A stretch of DNA of 64,000 nucleotides from Amycolatopsis pittospori. Lineage in GTDB: Bacteria > Actinomycetota > Actinomycetes > Mycobacteriales > Pseudonocardiaceae. The stretch spans positions 62,001-126,000 of the forward strand of contig NZ_JACBXD010000005.1 of assembly GCF_013870525.1 (NCBI RefSeq), in the 5' to 3' direction. Within the stretch, counting starts at the first letter, position 1. Each line of letters begins with the position of its first letter. The translations under genes were made by a program, and so were the position numbers. The notes below the pieces were generated by a model, which saw only the letters and a program-made list of their open reading frames with translations, had not been told where the DNA came from and searched no databases. Shown here in pieces: positions 14,426 to 23,840 of this stretch.

Positions 14426-17055
14426 CCCGCGTCGAAGGCACGACATCGGGTAAGCACGACGAAGAGCCGATCGTGGTTCCGTCACCGAAACTGGCCCCGC
14501 CACCGCCCGCCTCCGACGTCCTGGAGCGGGACCGGTTGCTGGACGTCCTCGACGAGGCCACCGTGGGCGAGATCCCCAGCGTCACCCTGCTCAACGCACC
14601 GGCGGGATCCGGTAAGACCGTTCTGCTCGGCAGCTGGTTCCGGCGACGGGCACGTGGTCAGGCCCTCGGTGAACATCTGGCCTGGGTCTCCTTGGACGTC
14701 AACGACAACAAGGTGTTCTCGCTGTGGTCGTCGATCCTGCGGTCGCTGTCCGGACCGGGGTCGATCCCCGGGCCGGCACTGCCGCGGGACGCTTCCGCCC
14801 AAGAATGGGTCGGTGCCTTCGTCGACGCGTGTAACAGCCTCCGGCGCCCGGTGATCCTGGTGCTGGACAACGCGCACGAACTGGTCGCGCCGGACGCGGT
14901 CAAGAACGTGAACCTGCTCCTGCGTTATCTGCCGTTCGGGGTGCGGGTCGTCATCGCGACGCGGTTCCCGCCGCCGCTGATCCTGCCCCGGATCCGGCTC
15001 GAAGGCCGGTTGCGGGAGATCACGGCGCACCAGCTGAACTTCACCGAGGAGGAAACCGGGGAACTGCTCGCCGGGCAGAACCTCGCGCTGACGAAGGCGG
15101 ATCTGGACGAGATCGTCGACCGGACCCAGGGCTGGGCGGCCGGTCTGCGGTTCCTCACCCTCGCGCTGGCCGCCGACGGGACGATCCGGACCTTCACCGG
15201 CGACGACCGCCTGCTGGCCGAGTACCTGTCCGCGGAGATCGTCGGCCCACAGCCCGCGCCGATTCGCGAGTTCCTGCTGAGCACCTCGGTGTGCCAGGAC
15301 ATCACCGAGGAACTGGCCACCCGGCTGACCGGGCAGGAGAACTCCGGGCAGATCCTGTACACGCTCACCCGTACCAACGCGCTCGTGACCCGGCAGGGCC
15401 CTCGCTATCGTTGTCATCCGCTGCTGCGCGGCTATCTGCGCGCCGAACTGGGCAGACGGCATCCGCGCGGCCATCGCAGGCTGCACCGGCTGGCGGCGGA
15501 ATGGTGCACGGAATCGGGTGACGTGCTCGCCGCGCTGGAGCACAGCATCGCCGCACAGGACGAAGAACTGATCACCCGGTACATCCAGCGGTTCGGGCTC
15601 CAGACCGTCCTCAAAGGACACGGTGCGCGGTTGCACGCGCTGCTCGGCGCGCTGCCGGAGCACCTCCTGTCCCGGCCACAGGTGGCGCTCGTCGCGGCGA
15701 TCGCCTCACTCGACGCACAGGACCTCGTCGCCGCGGACCGCCATCTCGGCAGGGTCGACAATTCGGCCCAGCCGCTGCGTTCCGGGCGGTTGCGGGCGTT
15801 GAACGCGGTGGCCGTCCTCTACCGGGCGAGGTACGGCGGGCATCTCGACAAGGCGCTCGCCGAACTCCGCGCCACGAGCGCGGGGGACACCGGCGACGTC
15901 GACCTCGACCTGCTCGCCCTCGTCCTGGAAGGGATCGCCGCCCTGTGGCTGGGCGACGTCCCGAACGCCAAACTCGATCTGGAGCGCGCGCTGCGGACGG
16001 CCACCCTGGAACGGCGCGACGCCGTCCAGCTGCAGTGCGCGATCCACCTCGCGGGAATCGCCCGCGTCCAGGGTGACCTCGCGGAGCTGGCGGTGCACAC
16101 CGGCACCGCCCTCGACCTGGCGCGTTCCCGGGGCTGGGGCGAGACTTCGCGGACGGCGTTCCTGTACGCCGTTCTCGGGATGGCGGCGTACCAGCGTCTG
16201 GACGAGGAGACCGCCCGCCGGTTCTCCGCGCTGGCGACCCGGCTCTCACCGCCGGTCGTGGACCCCGCCGTGGAAATGCTGACGGTGACGCTGAGCGCCG
16301 CCGTCGAATTCGGTCTCGCCGCCGATCCGCACGCCGTCGTCGAAACGCTGCGGAACCACCGGAAACGGCTCGCGGCCGCACCGATCGCACCCTGGCTCGT
16401 CGCGTGTACGGCGCCGATCGAGCAACGGCTGGCGCTGCGCGTCGGGGAACCCACCTGGGCGGCGGACGTGACCGAACGGCACCGGCATCTGCTGGCGCCC
16501 TACGCGGAGCACGCGCTGCTCACGACGCTCGTGCACCTGCACCGCGGGAGGACAGGAGCGGCCCGCCGTCGCCTGCGGCCGGTCATCGAGCGGCAGACCA
16601 GGCCGCTGGTGGCGCAGACCCTGATCGAGAGCTGGCTCCTCGAAGCCGTTCTCGCCGATCACGCCGGCGAACAGAACCGGGCGCACGACGCCGTCGGCCG
16701 CGCGCTCGACCTCGCGGCGCCTCAGCAGGCGCTCCGGCCGTTCCACGACGCCGGACAGGACGTCCGGGAGCTCCTGGTGCGCGGCGCCGGGCGGTTCGGG
16801 CGCACCGAGGAGTTCGCGAGCGCCGTGCTTCAGGCCCTCCCGGCCCGGCCCTCGGCCCCGGTCGACCCGCTCACCTCACGCGAGCTGGAACTCCTCACCG
16901 AGCTGCCGTCCATGCGGACCACGGAGCAGATCGCCGATTCGCTGTACGTCTCGGTGAACACGGTCAAGACGCATCTCCGCGGCATCTACCGGAAGCTCGG
17001 CGTCAACCACCGCCGCGACGCCGTCGTCGCCGCACGAAGGCGCGGCCTCTTGTAG
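14410..17055 (+). CDS. Large ATP-binding LuxR-family (LAL/MalT-like) transcriptional regulator
   Basis: 881 aa. Walker A is at about residues 62-70 (APAGSGKTVLL), and Walker B-like PVILVLDNAHEL is about residue 150. The central part is a STAND-type NTPase followed by a long helical, TPR-like sensor region. The last 65 residues are a LuxR helix-turn-helix (LTSRELELLTELPSMRTTEQIADSLYVSV then NTVKTHLRGIYRKLGV). LAL proteins sense a ligand through the helical region, use ATP and activate transcription. The start may be ATG 14410 or GTG 14422, the latter giving a GTGA overlap with the small peptide gene. The target genes are not identifiable here. Confidence 0.88.
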   Translation: MRRPVTRVEGTTSGKHDEEPIVVPSPKLAPPPPASDVLERDRLLDVLDEATVGEIPSVTLLNAPAGSGKTVLLGSWFRRRARGQALGEHLAWVSLDVNDNKVFSLWSSILRSLSGPGSIPGPALPRDASAQEWVGAFVDACNSLRRPVILVLDNAHELVAPDAVKNVNLLLRYLPFGVRVVIATRFPPPLILPRIRLEGRLREITAHQLNFTEEETGELLAGQNLALTKADLDEIVDRTQGWAAGLRFLTLALAADGTIRTFTGDDRLLAEYLSAEIVGPQPAPIREFLLSTSVCQDITEELATRLTGQENSGQILYTLTRTNALVTRQGPRYRCHPLLRGYLRAELGRRHPRGHRRLHRLAAEWCTESGDVLAALEHSIAAQDEELITRYIQRFGLQTVLKGHGARLHALLGALPEHLLSRPQVALVAAIASLDAQDLVAADRHLGRVDNSAQPLRSGRLRALNAVAVLYRARYGGHLDKALAELRATSAGDTGDVDLDLLALVLEGIAALWLGDVPNAKLDLERALRTATLERRDAVQLQCAIHLAGIARVQGDLAELAVHTGTALDLARSRGWGETSRTAFLYAVLGMAAYQRLDEETARRFSALATRLSPPVVDPAVEMLTVTLSAAVEFGLAADPHAVVETLRNHRKRLAAAPIAPWLVACTAPIEQRLALRVGEPTWAADVTERHRHLLAPYAEHALLTTLVHLHRGRTGAARRRLRPVIERQTRPLVAQTLIESWLLEAVLADHAGEQNRAHDAVGRALDLAAPQQALRPFHDAGQDVRELLVRGAGRFGRTEEFASAVLQALPARPSAPVDPLTSRELELLTELPSMRTTEQIADSLYVSVNTVKTHLRGIYRKLGVNHRRDAVVAARRRGLL

Positions 17056-17064
17056 CCCCCGTCG

Positions 17065-17082
17065 CCCGACAGCGTCGTCGGG
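17065..17082. terminator. Short hairpin between convergent genes
   Basis: CCCGAC at 17065-17070 pairs with GTCGGG at 17077-17082. It lies in the 36-nt gap between the LAL regulator stop and the DUF4139 stop, and is a modest candidate terminator without a T-run. Confidence 0.35.
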
Positions 17083-17091
17083 ACGGCTCGG

Positions 17092-18666
17092 CTACTCCCG
17101 CCACCCCGCGAGCTCGACACCCTTCGCGACGTCCACGCGATACCCGAGCGTCACGACGGTCTTCGAGCCCGGAGCGAGCGTCAGCCGCCAGGTGTACTCG
17201 CCCAGCTCCGTCCGCTCCACCGGGTCCGGCACGGCGCGGACATCGCGGATCGTGATCGCTTCGTCGCGGGAGACCGGAGCCTGGTCCAGCACGGTCACGA
17301 CGGCTTCACGCGGGCTGTGGTTGCTGATCGTCGTGTCGTAGGAGGCCTCGCGCTTGCGCACGCCGGAGAGCGTCGCCTTGCTCGCCGTGCGGTGCGCGAG
17401 TTCGCGGTCGACCCGGATCCGGTCGTCCACGCCGAGGGCGAGTTCGAGTTCCTCGCCGGGCGCCCAGACGTCGAGCCGGGTGGTGCCGACGAACTCGGTC
17501 TCGTGGAACACCGACGCCTTCCCCGGCCGCAGGGTGTGGTCCGACGTGTTGACCACGGTCGCGCGCAGGAACGCTTCCGGTGAACGCGCCGGAGCGGTGA
17601 TGTAGCCCAGTTTCGCCGTCAGGTCGAGCTGCGCCAGCGTCGTCCGGTGGCCCTGCGCGCCGGAAGGCACCGCGACCGGACGTCCCGGCCGGTAGGTGAC
17701 GGCGGTGGTGCCTTCTTCGGCGGTGGCCGTCCGCGCCGCCATCGGAGCCCCGGCGGGTGCCGCCAGGTTCTGGAAGCCCACGGACTCCGGGATGCCGCCG
17801 CCCGCCGGTGACGCCCCGCCGTACGCGGCACGCGCCATCACGGGCGGGGGCGGCTGGACGCGGTCGAGGAACCACGGTTCGAGTTCCGGCACCGTCACGG
17901 TGTTCGCCGGCCGCGCGGTGGAGAGGGACAGCTCGCATTCGGGCCAGTCCTCGCCGGTGTGCTGGGTGATCCGCCCGTACCAGGTCACGCTGACGTCCTC
18001 GCCGCGGACGCGGACGTCGTAGCCCGGCTCCCAGCTCGCGTTCGTGACCACATAGGACAGTTCGAGCCCGATCTCGGCGCCGTCCTCCTGGCTTTCCAGC
18101 TCGACCGTGACCGTGGCGCTGTCCACTTCGGACGTCCCTTGCCTGGACTGGATCTCCCGGTCCAGCGCCTTGAGGTCGTCGCGGAGCCGGGCGAGGCGGA
18201 TGCCGAGCTCACGCCGTTTCCCCAGCGCTTCGGCCAGCTGCGTGCCGAGCGCGTCGGTGACCTCCGCGACCCGGGGCGGTTCCGCGGTGCCCGCCGCGAG
18301 CGCCTTCGCGAAGCTGCCGCCACTGCGCTTCGCCACCCCGGTCAGCAGATCGACCTTCGCGGTCTCCGCGGCGACGGCGTCCGCGACCTCGTCGATCACG
18401 GCCTGGTCGGCTCGCCGCTGCTCGGACAGCGCGCGCAGGGAAGCGTCGGCGGGCACCGGATGGCGCTCGACGGCGACGTCGACCCCGGCGATGATCGCCG
18501 GCCCGGAACCGGTGACCCGGACCGAATCGGAATCCAGGTTCCACGGCAGGCCGGCGAAGGCGAAGCGCGTTTCGCCGTTCAAGCGCGTCGAAGCCCGCCT
18601 CGTGACGCGGGCATGGTGCGGGTAGACGGTGACGGCGACGATCGGTGCTTCCACGGTGCTCGGCAT
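17092..18666 (-). CDS. DUF4139 (MuiA-like) domain protein
   Basis: 524 aa. The first 100 residues (PIVAVTVYPHHARVTRRAS...NGETRFAFAGLPWNLDSDSVRV) match the DUF4140 N-terminal domain. A coiled-coil linker (about residues 85-180, rich in Glu/Arg/Leu) follows, then the DUF4139 beta-rich domain to the end (SYVVTNASWEPGYDVRVRG, then GEYTWRLTLAPGSKTVVTLGYRV). Related proteins include MuiA, named as a mucoidy inhibitor, and function is unclear. No signal peptide, hence probably cytoplasmic or peripheral. ATG with CGGAGG ribosome binding site. The start lies 84 nt from the divergent secreted peptidase gene. Confidence 0.82.
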   Translation of the reverse strand: MPSTVEAPIVAVTVYPHHARVTRRASTRLNGETRFAFAGLPWNLDSDSVRVTGSGPAIIAGVDVAVERHPVPADASLRALSEQRRADQAVIDEVADAVAAETAKVDLLTGVAKRSGGSFAKALAAGTAEPPRVAEVTDALGTQLAEALGKRRELGIRLARLRDDLKALDREIQSRQGTSEVDSATVTVELESQEDGAEIGLELSYVVTNASWEPGYDVRVRGEDVSVTWYGRITQHTGEDWPECELSLSTARPANTVTVPELEPWFLDRVQPPPPVMARAAYGGASPAGGGIPESVGFQNLAAPAGAPMAARTATAEEGTTAVTYRPGRPVAVPSGAQGHRTTLAQLDLTAKLGYITAPARSPEAFLRATVVNTSDHTLRPGKASVFHETEFVGTTRLDVWAPGEELELALGVDDRIRVDRELAHRTASKATLSGVRKREASYDTTISNHSPREAVVTVLDQAPVSRDEAITIRDVRAVPDPVERTELGEYTWRLTLAPGSKTVVTLGYRVDVAKGVELAGWRE

Positions 18667-18749
18667 GCCTCCGACGTTAGTCTCTTGACACGTGTTCGGG
18701 TGGCCGGAAACCTCAGCTGGGTCTTCGCCCGCCCGCCCTTGGGGGTCCT

Positions 18750-20561
18750 GTGAGAGTCGCCAGACTCGCCGCTCTGTTCACCGCCGTCCTGGTCCTTCCC
18801 GCGACGGCTTCGCTCGCGCAGGCCGACGCGCCGCCGACACCGGTCTTCAAGGACGGTCAGGCGCAACCGGTGTTCAACCCGGCCGACGTCATCCGTGAGA
18901 ACGTCTGGGTCACCGCGCCGGTCGACAGCGACGGCGACGGCAAGGACGACCTCGTGCACGCCGAGGTCGTGCGGCCCCGCGCGACGCAGCAGGGCATGAA
19001 GGTCCCGGTCGTCTACCAGGCCAGCCCGTACTACGCGGGCGGCAACGACGTCGCGAACCACAACGTCGACGTCGAGCTGTACGTACCCGGCGCGAAGCGC
19101 GCCCCGGCGGGCCCGCGGATCGCGACCAAGACCGTCGGCCCGAACGCCGCGCCGATCAGCTGGCGCTACCAGGACTACTTCACCGCCCGCGGGTTCGCGG
19201 TGGTGTACGGCGAATCGCTCGGCAGCGGCCAGTCCACCGGCTGCCCGAGCACCGGCGACGTCAACGAGACCATCGGCGCGAAGTCCATTGTGGACTGGCT
19301 GAACGGCCGGGCGACGGCGCGCGACGCGGCGGGCAAGGCCGCCGTCGCCGACTGGAGCACCGGCAAGACCGGCATGACCGGCGTCTCCTACAACGGGACG
19401 CTGCCCAACGCCGTGGCCAGCACCGGTGTCGAAGGACTGGAGACGATCGTCCCGATCGCGGCGATCTCCAGCTGGTACGACTACTACCGCAACGACGGCG
19501 CCGTCGTCGCGGCCGGCGGTTTCCAGGGCGAGGACGCGGACGTGCTCGCGGACTACGTCTACACGCGCCAGGACCGCGCCGTCTGCCGCCCGCTGATCGA
19601 CGGCATCGCCGTCGACCAGGACCGGGTGACCGGTGACTACAGCCCCTTCTGGGACGTGCGGAACTACCGCAACGACGTGCGCAAGGTGCGTGCCTCGGTG
19701 CTCGTGGTGCACGGCCTCGGCGACTGGAACGTGAAGACCGACCAGGGCACCCGCTGGTACGAAGCGCTGAAGCAGCACGGCGTCGAGCACAAGATCTGGC
19801 TGCACCAGGCCGGCCACGCCGACCCGTACAGCCTTCGCCGCGACGTCTGGCTCGCCACGCTGAACAAGTGGATGTCGCACTACCTCTACGACATCGACAA
19901 CGGCATCGAGCGCGAGCCGAAGGCCACCATCCAGCGCGAGGACATGTCGTGGGTGGACGAGCCCGAGTGGCCGCTGCCCGGCACCCAGGACGTCAAGCTC
20001 TACCCGTGGCCTGGCGGTTCTTCGAAGGGCAAGCTGGACACGCGGAACGCCGTCCCGGGCAAGCCGGCGGTCGAGAAGCTGGCCGACGACGCGAGCAAGA
20101 CCGTCGAACAGCTCGCCAACGCGGCCTCGTCGGGCAACCGCCTGCTCTACTCCACCACGGCGGCGAAGCAGGCCGTCCGGCTTTCCGGTACCGCCAAGAC
20201 GAATCTGTCGGTGTCCTTCGACAAGCCCGCCGCGAACGTGACGGCGGTCCTCGTCGACCGCGCCCCGGACGGCACCGCGAAGGTGATCACCCGCGGCTGG
20301 ACCGACCCGCAGAACCGTCGCGACCCGGCCCGCACCGACCCGATCACCCCCGGTGAGAACTACCAGGTCGAGGTCGAACTCGTCGCGAAGGACTACCTGC
20401 TCGCGGCCGGGCACAAGATCGAGTTCCTGGTCGCCTCCAGCGACCACGACTACACGCTCCGGCCCAAGCCGGGCGCCGGGCTCTCGGTCGAACTGAACCG
20501 GACGTCGCTGGTGCTGCCGGTGGCGGGCGGGAAACCCGCGCTGCGCGCCGCCTTCGGCTGA
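18750..20561 (+). CDS. Secreted Xaa-Pro dipeptidyl-peptidase (PepX-like, S15)
   Basis: 603 aa, GTG start after GGGGG. A signal peptide spans residues 1-26 (ARLAALFTAVLVLPATASLAQA). The alpha/beta hydrolase part follows, with the nucleophile Ser in GVSYNGTLPN (about residue 215), the acidic residue in the HGLGDWNVKT segment (about residue 325) and His in HQAGHADPY (about residue 355). The C-terminal beta-sandwich domain (about residues 430-600) is typical of the CocE/NonD/PepX group. It removes X-Pro dipeptides from secreted or cell-surface peptides. The family also contains acyl esterases, but the NP-rich N-terminus and overall fit favour PepX. Confidence 0.85.
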   Translation: MRVARLAALFTAVLVLPATASLAQADAPPTPVFKDGQAQPVFNPADVIRENVWVTAPVDSDGDGKDDLVHAEVVRPRATQQGMKVPVVYQASPYYAGGNDVANHNVDVELYVPGAKRAPAGPRIATKTVGPNAAPISWRYQDYFTARGFAVVYGESLGSGQSTGCPSTGDVNETIGAKSIVDWLNGRATARDAAGKAAVADWSTGKTGMTGVSYNGTLPNAVASTGVEGLETIVPIAAISSWYDYYRNDGAVVAAGGFQGEDADVLADYVYTRQDRAVCRPLIDGIAVDQDRVTGDYSPFWDVRNYRNDVRKVRASVLVVHGLGDWNVKTDQGTRWYEALKQHGVEHKIWLHQAGHADPYSLRRDVWLATLNKWMSHYLYDIDNGIEREPKATIQREDMSWVDEPEWPLPGTQDVKLYPWPGGSSKGKLDTRNAVPGKPAVEKLADDASKTVEQLANAASSGNRLLYSTTAAKQAVRLSGTAKTNLSVSFDKPAANVTAVLVDRAPDGTAKVITRGWTDPQNRRDPARTDPITPGENYQVEVELVAKDYLLAAGHKIEFLVASSDHDYTLRPKPGAGLSVELNRTSLVLPVAGGKPALRAAFG

Positions 20562-20577
20562 GTGCTCCGTCTCCACC

Positions 20578-20610
20578 CGAATGCCACGTCCGTTCCGGGC
20601 GTGGCATTCG
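20578..20610. terminator. Hairpin after the Xaa-Pro peptidase gene
   Basis: CGAATGCCACG at 20578-20588 pairs exactly with 20600-20610 over an 11-nt loop, 17 nt after the stop. Likely terminator of the upstream gene. Confidence 0.65.
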
Positions 20611-20664
20611 GCGTTCCCGGGGGCGGTGAGTCGGGACCGTGGCGGTGAGGCGTGGGTTGGGTGG

Positions 20665-20746
20665 GTCGTGAGTGGCGATTCGGGTTCTAACCCGAATCGC
20701 CACTCACGACGTACTCGTGGCTCTGACCTGAGTCGCTACTCACGGC
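20665..20746. repeat. Perfect 22-bp palindrome (family B) plus degenerate third arm
   Basis: Arms 20665-20686 and 20689-20710 are exact reverse complements with only CT between them; the arm core is GAGTGGCGATTCGGGTT. The same 22-nt arm, with loop AG instead of CT, occurs at 43946-43991, so one copy is the inverse of the other. A degenerate copy of the right arm (ACCTGAGTCGCTACTCACGGC, 20726-20746) lies just downstream. It sits in the 228-nt gap between the convergent PepX and RNA-ligase-like genes, which holds no gene. Confidence 0.85.
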
Positions 20747-20789
20747 CAACCCGGCCGACCATCCACCGCCGCCTGCCCCGCCTGAGTCG

Positions 20790-21602
20790 TCAAGCCGCGC
20801 TGGGGAAGTCCTTGCGCTTGATCTTCGCGCGCCGTCCGTCCGGATGGTGGAAGACGACGCCTTCGGCGAGGTGCCCGGGCGAGAACCGGCTGTCCAGTGT
20901 GGCGAGGAAATCCCGGAGTTCGTGGTAGTCGCGCGGCACCTCGGCCAGGGTCGGCGCCTGGAGGTCGAAGGGGACGCACCGGTGGTCCTCCAGCCCCAGG
21001 GGGTTGCCTTGAATGCGGGGGCCGAGTGCCTCGCAGGGGTGCTCCCCGTCCGACCATCCGGACACGTCGGTGTTCTCCGCGGCGGCGAGGATCCACTTGT
21101 CGTCGGCGGATCCGCCGACGGTGTCCACGTACCAGCCGTCCACAATGCCCTGCTGCTTCTGCGTCTTGCTCGGGTTGCGTCGTTTCTCGACCCGGACCAG
21201 CCGGCCCGAGCGCACGGTCAGCCGGACGTTGGTGCCGTCGAGCTTCTCGGTGCCCACCCCGGCGCCGTCGAAGACCCACGCGCATTCGGCACGGGGCCGG
21301 TCGATGACGTGGAAGTGCTCGTCGCGTTCGAAGAGCGTGGGGATCTTCTCCATGACGTGTTTCCCTTTCGCGACTTGCCCGATGAGTTCCTCGGCTGTGA
21401 TGGCGCCGGCGGCCAGTCCGCCGGCCAGCGCCCGTATCAGCTCCGCGACCGGGACGTCGGCTTCGACCGCCACGTGCTTCAGTGCCTTTTTCTCTTCCGG
21501 AGAGATCCAGGCGACCAGTCGTGACCATCCCTCGGGAGGGGTCCATCGAGCGAGGGTCGCAGGGTCCTTACGCGGCCTGCCCCGTCCTCGTGCTTGCTCC
21601 AC
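20790..21602 (-). CDS. RNA ligase-like nucleotidyltransferase with N-terminal DNA-binding-like domain
   Basis: 270 aa, GTG start. Residues about 1-80 have an AT-hook-like RGRGRPRKDP and a ribbon-helix-helix-like stretch (RLVAWISPEEKKALKHVA then DVPVAELIRALAGGL). From residue about 84 (MEKIPTLFERDE) the sequence matches a small ATP-dependent RNA ligase fold: motif I is TEKLDGTNVRL with the candidate adenylated Lys, motif IV EGVVFHHPDG, motif V AKIKRKDF. The ligase part alone is near normal family length, so the N-terminus is an extra domain in the same frame. An internal ATG at about codon 84 with AAAGGGA upstream could also start a ligase-only form. No operon partner. Confidence 0.7.
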   Translation of the reverse strand: MEQARGRGRPRKDPATLARWTPPEGWSRLVAWISPEEKKALKHVAVEADVPVAELIRALAGGLAAGAITAEELIGQVAKGKHVMEKIPTLFERDEHFHVIDRPRAECAWVFDGAGVGTEKLDGTNVRLTVRSGRLVRVEKRRNPSKTQKQQGIVDGWYVDTVGGSADDKWILAAAENTDVSGWSDGEHPCEALGPRIQGNPLGLEDHRCVPFDLQAPTLAEVPRDYHELRDFLATLDSRFSPGHLAEGVVFHHPDGRRAKIKRKDFPSAA

Positions 21603-21660
21603 GGCAGGAACCGTAGCCAGTCGCGAACAACTGTGTCAATTGGCATAACAGAAAATCGGC

Positions 21661-21688
21661 GTCGGCGTTTCGGCCGGAAAACGCCGAC
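21661..21688. promoter_or_regulatory. Leader hairpin upstream of the M23 endopeptidase gene
   Basis: GTCGGCGTTT (21661-21670) pairs exactly with AAACGCCGAC (21679-21688) around an 8-nt loop, in the 168-nt gap between two divergent starts and 83 nt before the endopeptidase ATG. It may lie in the 5' leader of that transcript. It does not show the expected conserved parts of a c-di-AMP riboswitch. Confidence 0.4.
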
Positions 21689-21770
21689 CCGACCTCGGGC
21701 TTGTATGGAAAATGTATTTCCTCCGGCTTGGCTTCGACGCGTCCGGCTTCCCCACCTGATGGAGGTCTCC

Positions 21771-22625
21771 ATGTCCAGGTTGCGCCGTTTCGCAGTGCTC
21801 GCCGCGGCCACCGTCATTCCCGCGCTAGGCCTGACGATGGCCGGAACGACCCAGGCTTCGGCCGCCCCGAACTTCCAGGTCCCGTTCAAATGCGGCGTGA
21901 CGGTGACGGCCGCGACGTTCAGCGGGCACAGCCCGGCGAACTCGGTCGACTTCCAGAAGTCGGGGATCACCGGGATGCCGGTGCTGGCCTCGGCCGGCGG
22001 CACCATCACCCGGGTCGCCAACGAAGGCAGCACCAGCTACGGACGCTGGGTCGAGATCGACCACGGTGGCGGCTGGCGAACCCGCTACGCCCACCTTTCG
22101 ACGCAGTCCGTCTCGGTCGGCCAGGCCGTCAGCCTGGGCAAGCAGATCGGCACGGCCGGGGCGACCGGCGGGGTGTCCGGTCCGCACCTGCACTTCGAAG
22201 AGCGGCTCAACGGTGTGGTGCAGAAGGCGAAGCTGAACGGCGTCGCGGTGCCGTACTACGCCCACACCAGCTTCACGAGCAAGAACTCCTGTGGTGGCAA
22301 CCCGTACGAGGCCACCGAGGTGTGCGGCAGCGGGTTCTCGGTGGTCGACTCGCAGGGGCTCGCCGGCGGTTCGGGCACGGCGTACCTGCTCTACAACGCC
22401 TCGACCAAGGCCAACTGCGTCACCACGCTGAAGGCGGTTTCGCTCGGCACCGCGTCGCCGGTGTCGGCGTTCCTCGAAGTCCAGGGTTCGGCCCGTACGA
22501 CCGACTCGGGCAGCTTCACGTACTACGCCGGCCCGGTGAAGAAGACCGCCGCCTCGACCTGTGTCAAGTGGGGCGGTTCGGTCGGCTCGAACACCTACGA
22601 GAGCCCGTTCGAACACTGCGACTGA
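21771..22625 (+). CDS. Secreted M23-family peptidoglycan endopeptidase
   Basis: 284 aa; the ATG at 21771 follows GGAGG and begins a clear signal peptide (RRFAVLAAATVIPALGLTMAGTTQASA, residues 4-31). The LytM-type domain (about residues 35-165) has zinc ligands in HSPANSVDF and HLHFE, with the YGRWVEIDHGGGWRTRYAHL strand between them. A second Cys-containing domain (about residues 175-284) follows, with TASTCVKWGGSVGS. Such enzymes cut peptide cross-links in the cell wall. The C-terminal part is not assigned and may bind cell wall. Confidence 0.87.
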   Translation: MSRLRRFAVLAAATVIPALGLTMAGTTQASAAPNFQVPFKCGVTVTAATFSGHSPANSVDFQKSGITGMPVLASAGGTITRVANEGSTSYGRWVEIDHGGGWRTRYAHLSTQSVSVGQAVSLGKQIGTAGATGGVSGPHLHFEERLNGVVQKAKLNGVAVPYYAHTSFTSKNSCGGNPYEATEVCGSGFSVVDSQGLAGGSGTAYLLYNASTKANCVTTLKAVSLGTASPVSAFLEVQGSARTTDSGSFTYYAGPVKKTAASTCVKWGGSVGSNTYESPFEHCD

Positions 22626-22775
22626 CCCCGAGGGGCCGCGCACTGTAGACCACCCCACCGACAGGATCCGGCCTCCGCGGCCGGGGCCCGGCGAGGTTGT
22701 CCACAACGGTCCCGGCTGTCCACAGATGTGTCCCGCCCCCACCCAGCGGCCCCATTCCCGCCGCAGGGTGGGGGC

Positions 22776-23840
22776 ATGACCACATCCACCCCGACCGGCA
22801 GGCCCAAGGTCAATCTGACGGATCCGGCGGACCTGCTCACCGCGATCCCGTACCTCCTCGGCTTCCATCCCGAGGACTCCCTCGTCGTGCTCGGCCAGCG
22901 CGGGCCGGACCGCAGACAGCAGGGCATCGTCCTGCGCGTGGACCTTCCACCGCCCGGCCTGGAGCTCGATCAGGCACGCGACCTCGCGGGGCGGCTGGCC
23001 CTGACCGGGCATACCGGCGCCACCGTCGCGGTCGTCGGCGGCGGCTCCCCGAACCCGGCGGGGCGGCCACCGCGCCGTCGCTTCATCCGCCGTCTGGAGG
23101 CCTCGCTGGCCGAATTCGGCATCCCGCTGCTGCACTCGCTGTGGGCGCCGCGTATCGCCGCGGACGTACGGTGGGGCTGCTACCGCGAAAAGACGTGCCG
23201 CGGCGTCCTGCCCGATCCTCGCGACTCGGTGGTCGCCGCGATCGTCACCGGCGAAGGCCACATCACCCGCAAAAGCCGGGAAGAGGTCGAGCGCCTCTTC
23301 GATCCCGGCCCACCGGAGACCCTCGCCCGGCGCGCCGGTCTCCTCACCGAAATGTCCGAGCCGCCGTGGGCGGACGCGGACGTCGTCGGGGCGGGGATCG
23401 CCGAGGTGAACGCCGCCCTCGCCCGTGCCGCGTCCGGCGACCTGGCGGTCACCGACGCCCAGGCCGTCCGGCTGGCCTGGGCCATCTCACTGGTCGAGGT
23501 CCGGGGTGCGTGCATGCTGACCGCCGCCCCCGCGGACTCGCCGCTCGCGCGGACCGCGGAAGACCTCTGGCTCATCCTGGCCAGGGAGCTTCCCGAGCCG
23601 GAGCGCGCCGAGGCACTGGCCCTGAAGGCGCACGCCTCGTACATCCGCGGGGATCTGGCGATCACCGGGATGGCCTTGGAGAGGGCACGCGAAGCCGATC
23701 CCGAACACGGGCTGACGGACCTGCTGGCCAAGGCCCTGAACGCGATGATCCCGCCGTCCAAGGTGTCCGAGGTGGTCGTGCGGCAACGGGCCGAGGGAAC
23801 GCCCGAGATCAGCCTCGAGCGGCCTGGCGGGACCGCGTGA
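22776..23840 (+). CDS. DUF4192 domain-containing protein
   Basis: 354 aa, ATG after GGTGGGGG. The first 140 residues hold the family signature [29 protein letters not shown]; the rest is helical with GYREKTCRG-like and [21 protein letters not shown] segments. DUF4192 is widespread in actinobacteria but without known function. No membrane segment or export signal. Its last 32 bases overlap the convergent galE. Confidence 0.85.
   Translation: MTTSTPTGRPKVNLTDPADLLTAIPYLLGFHPEDSLVVLGQRGPDRRQQGIVLRVDLPPPGLELDQARDLAGRLALTGHTGATVAVVGGGSPNPAGRPPRRRFIRRLEASLAEFGIPLLHSLWAPRIAADVRWGCYREKTCRGVLPDPRDSVVAAIVTGEGHITRKSREEVERLFDPGPPETLARRAGLLTEMSEPPWADADVVGAGIAEVNAALARAASGDLAVTDAQAVRLAWAISLVEVRGACMLTAAPADSPLARTAEDLWLILARELPEPERAEALALKAHASYIRGDLAITGMALERAREADPEHGLTDLLAKALNAMIPPSKVSEVVVRQRAEGTPEISLERPGGTA

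Noticed and set aside
21603-21770. Possible c-di-AMP (ydaO) riboswitch in front of the secreted M23 peptidase
   Set aside because: Only one simple 10-bp hairpin is present. I do not see the conserved purine-rich joints or the second arm that this riboswitch requires.
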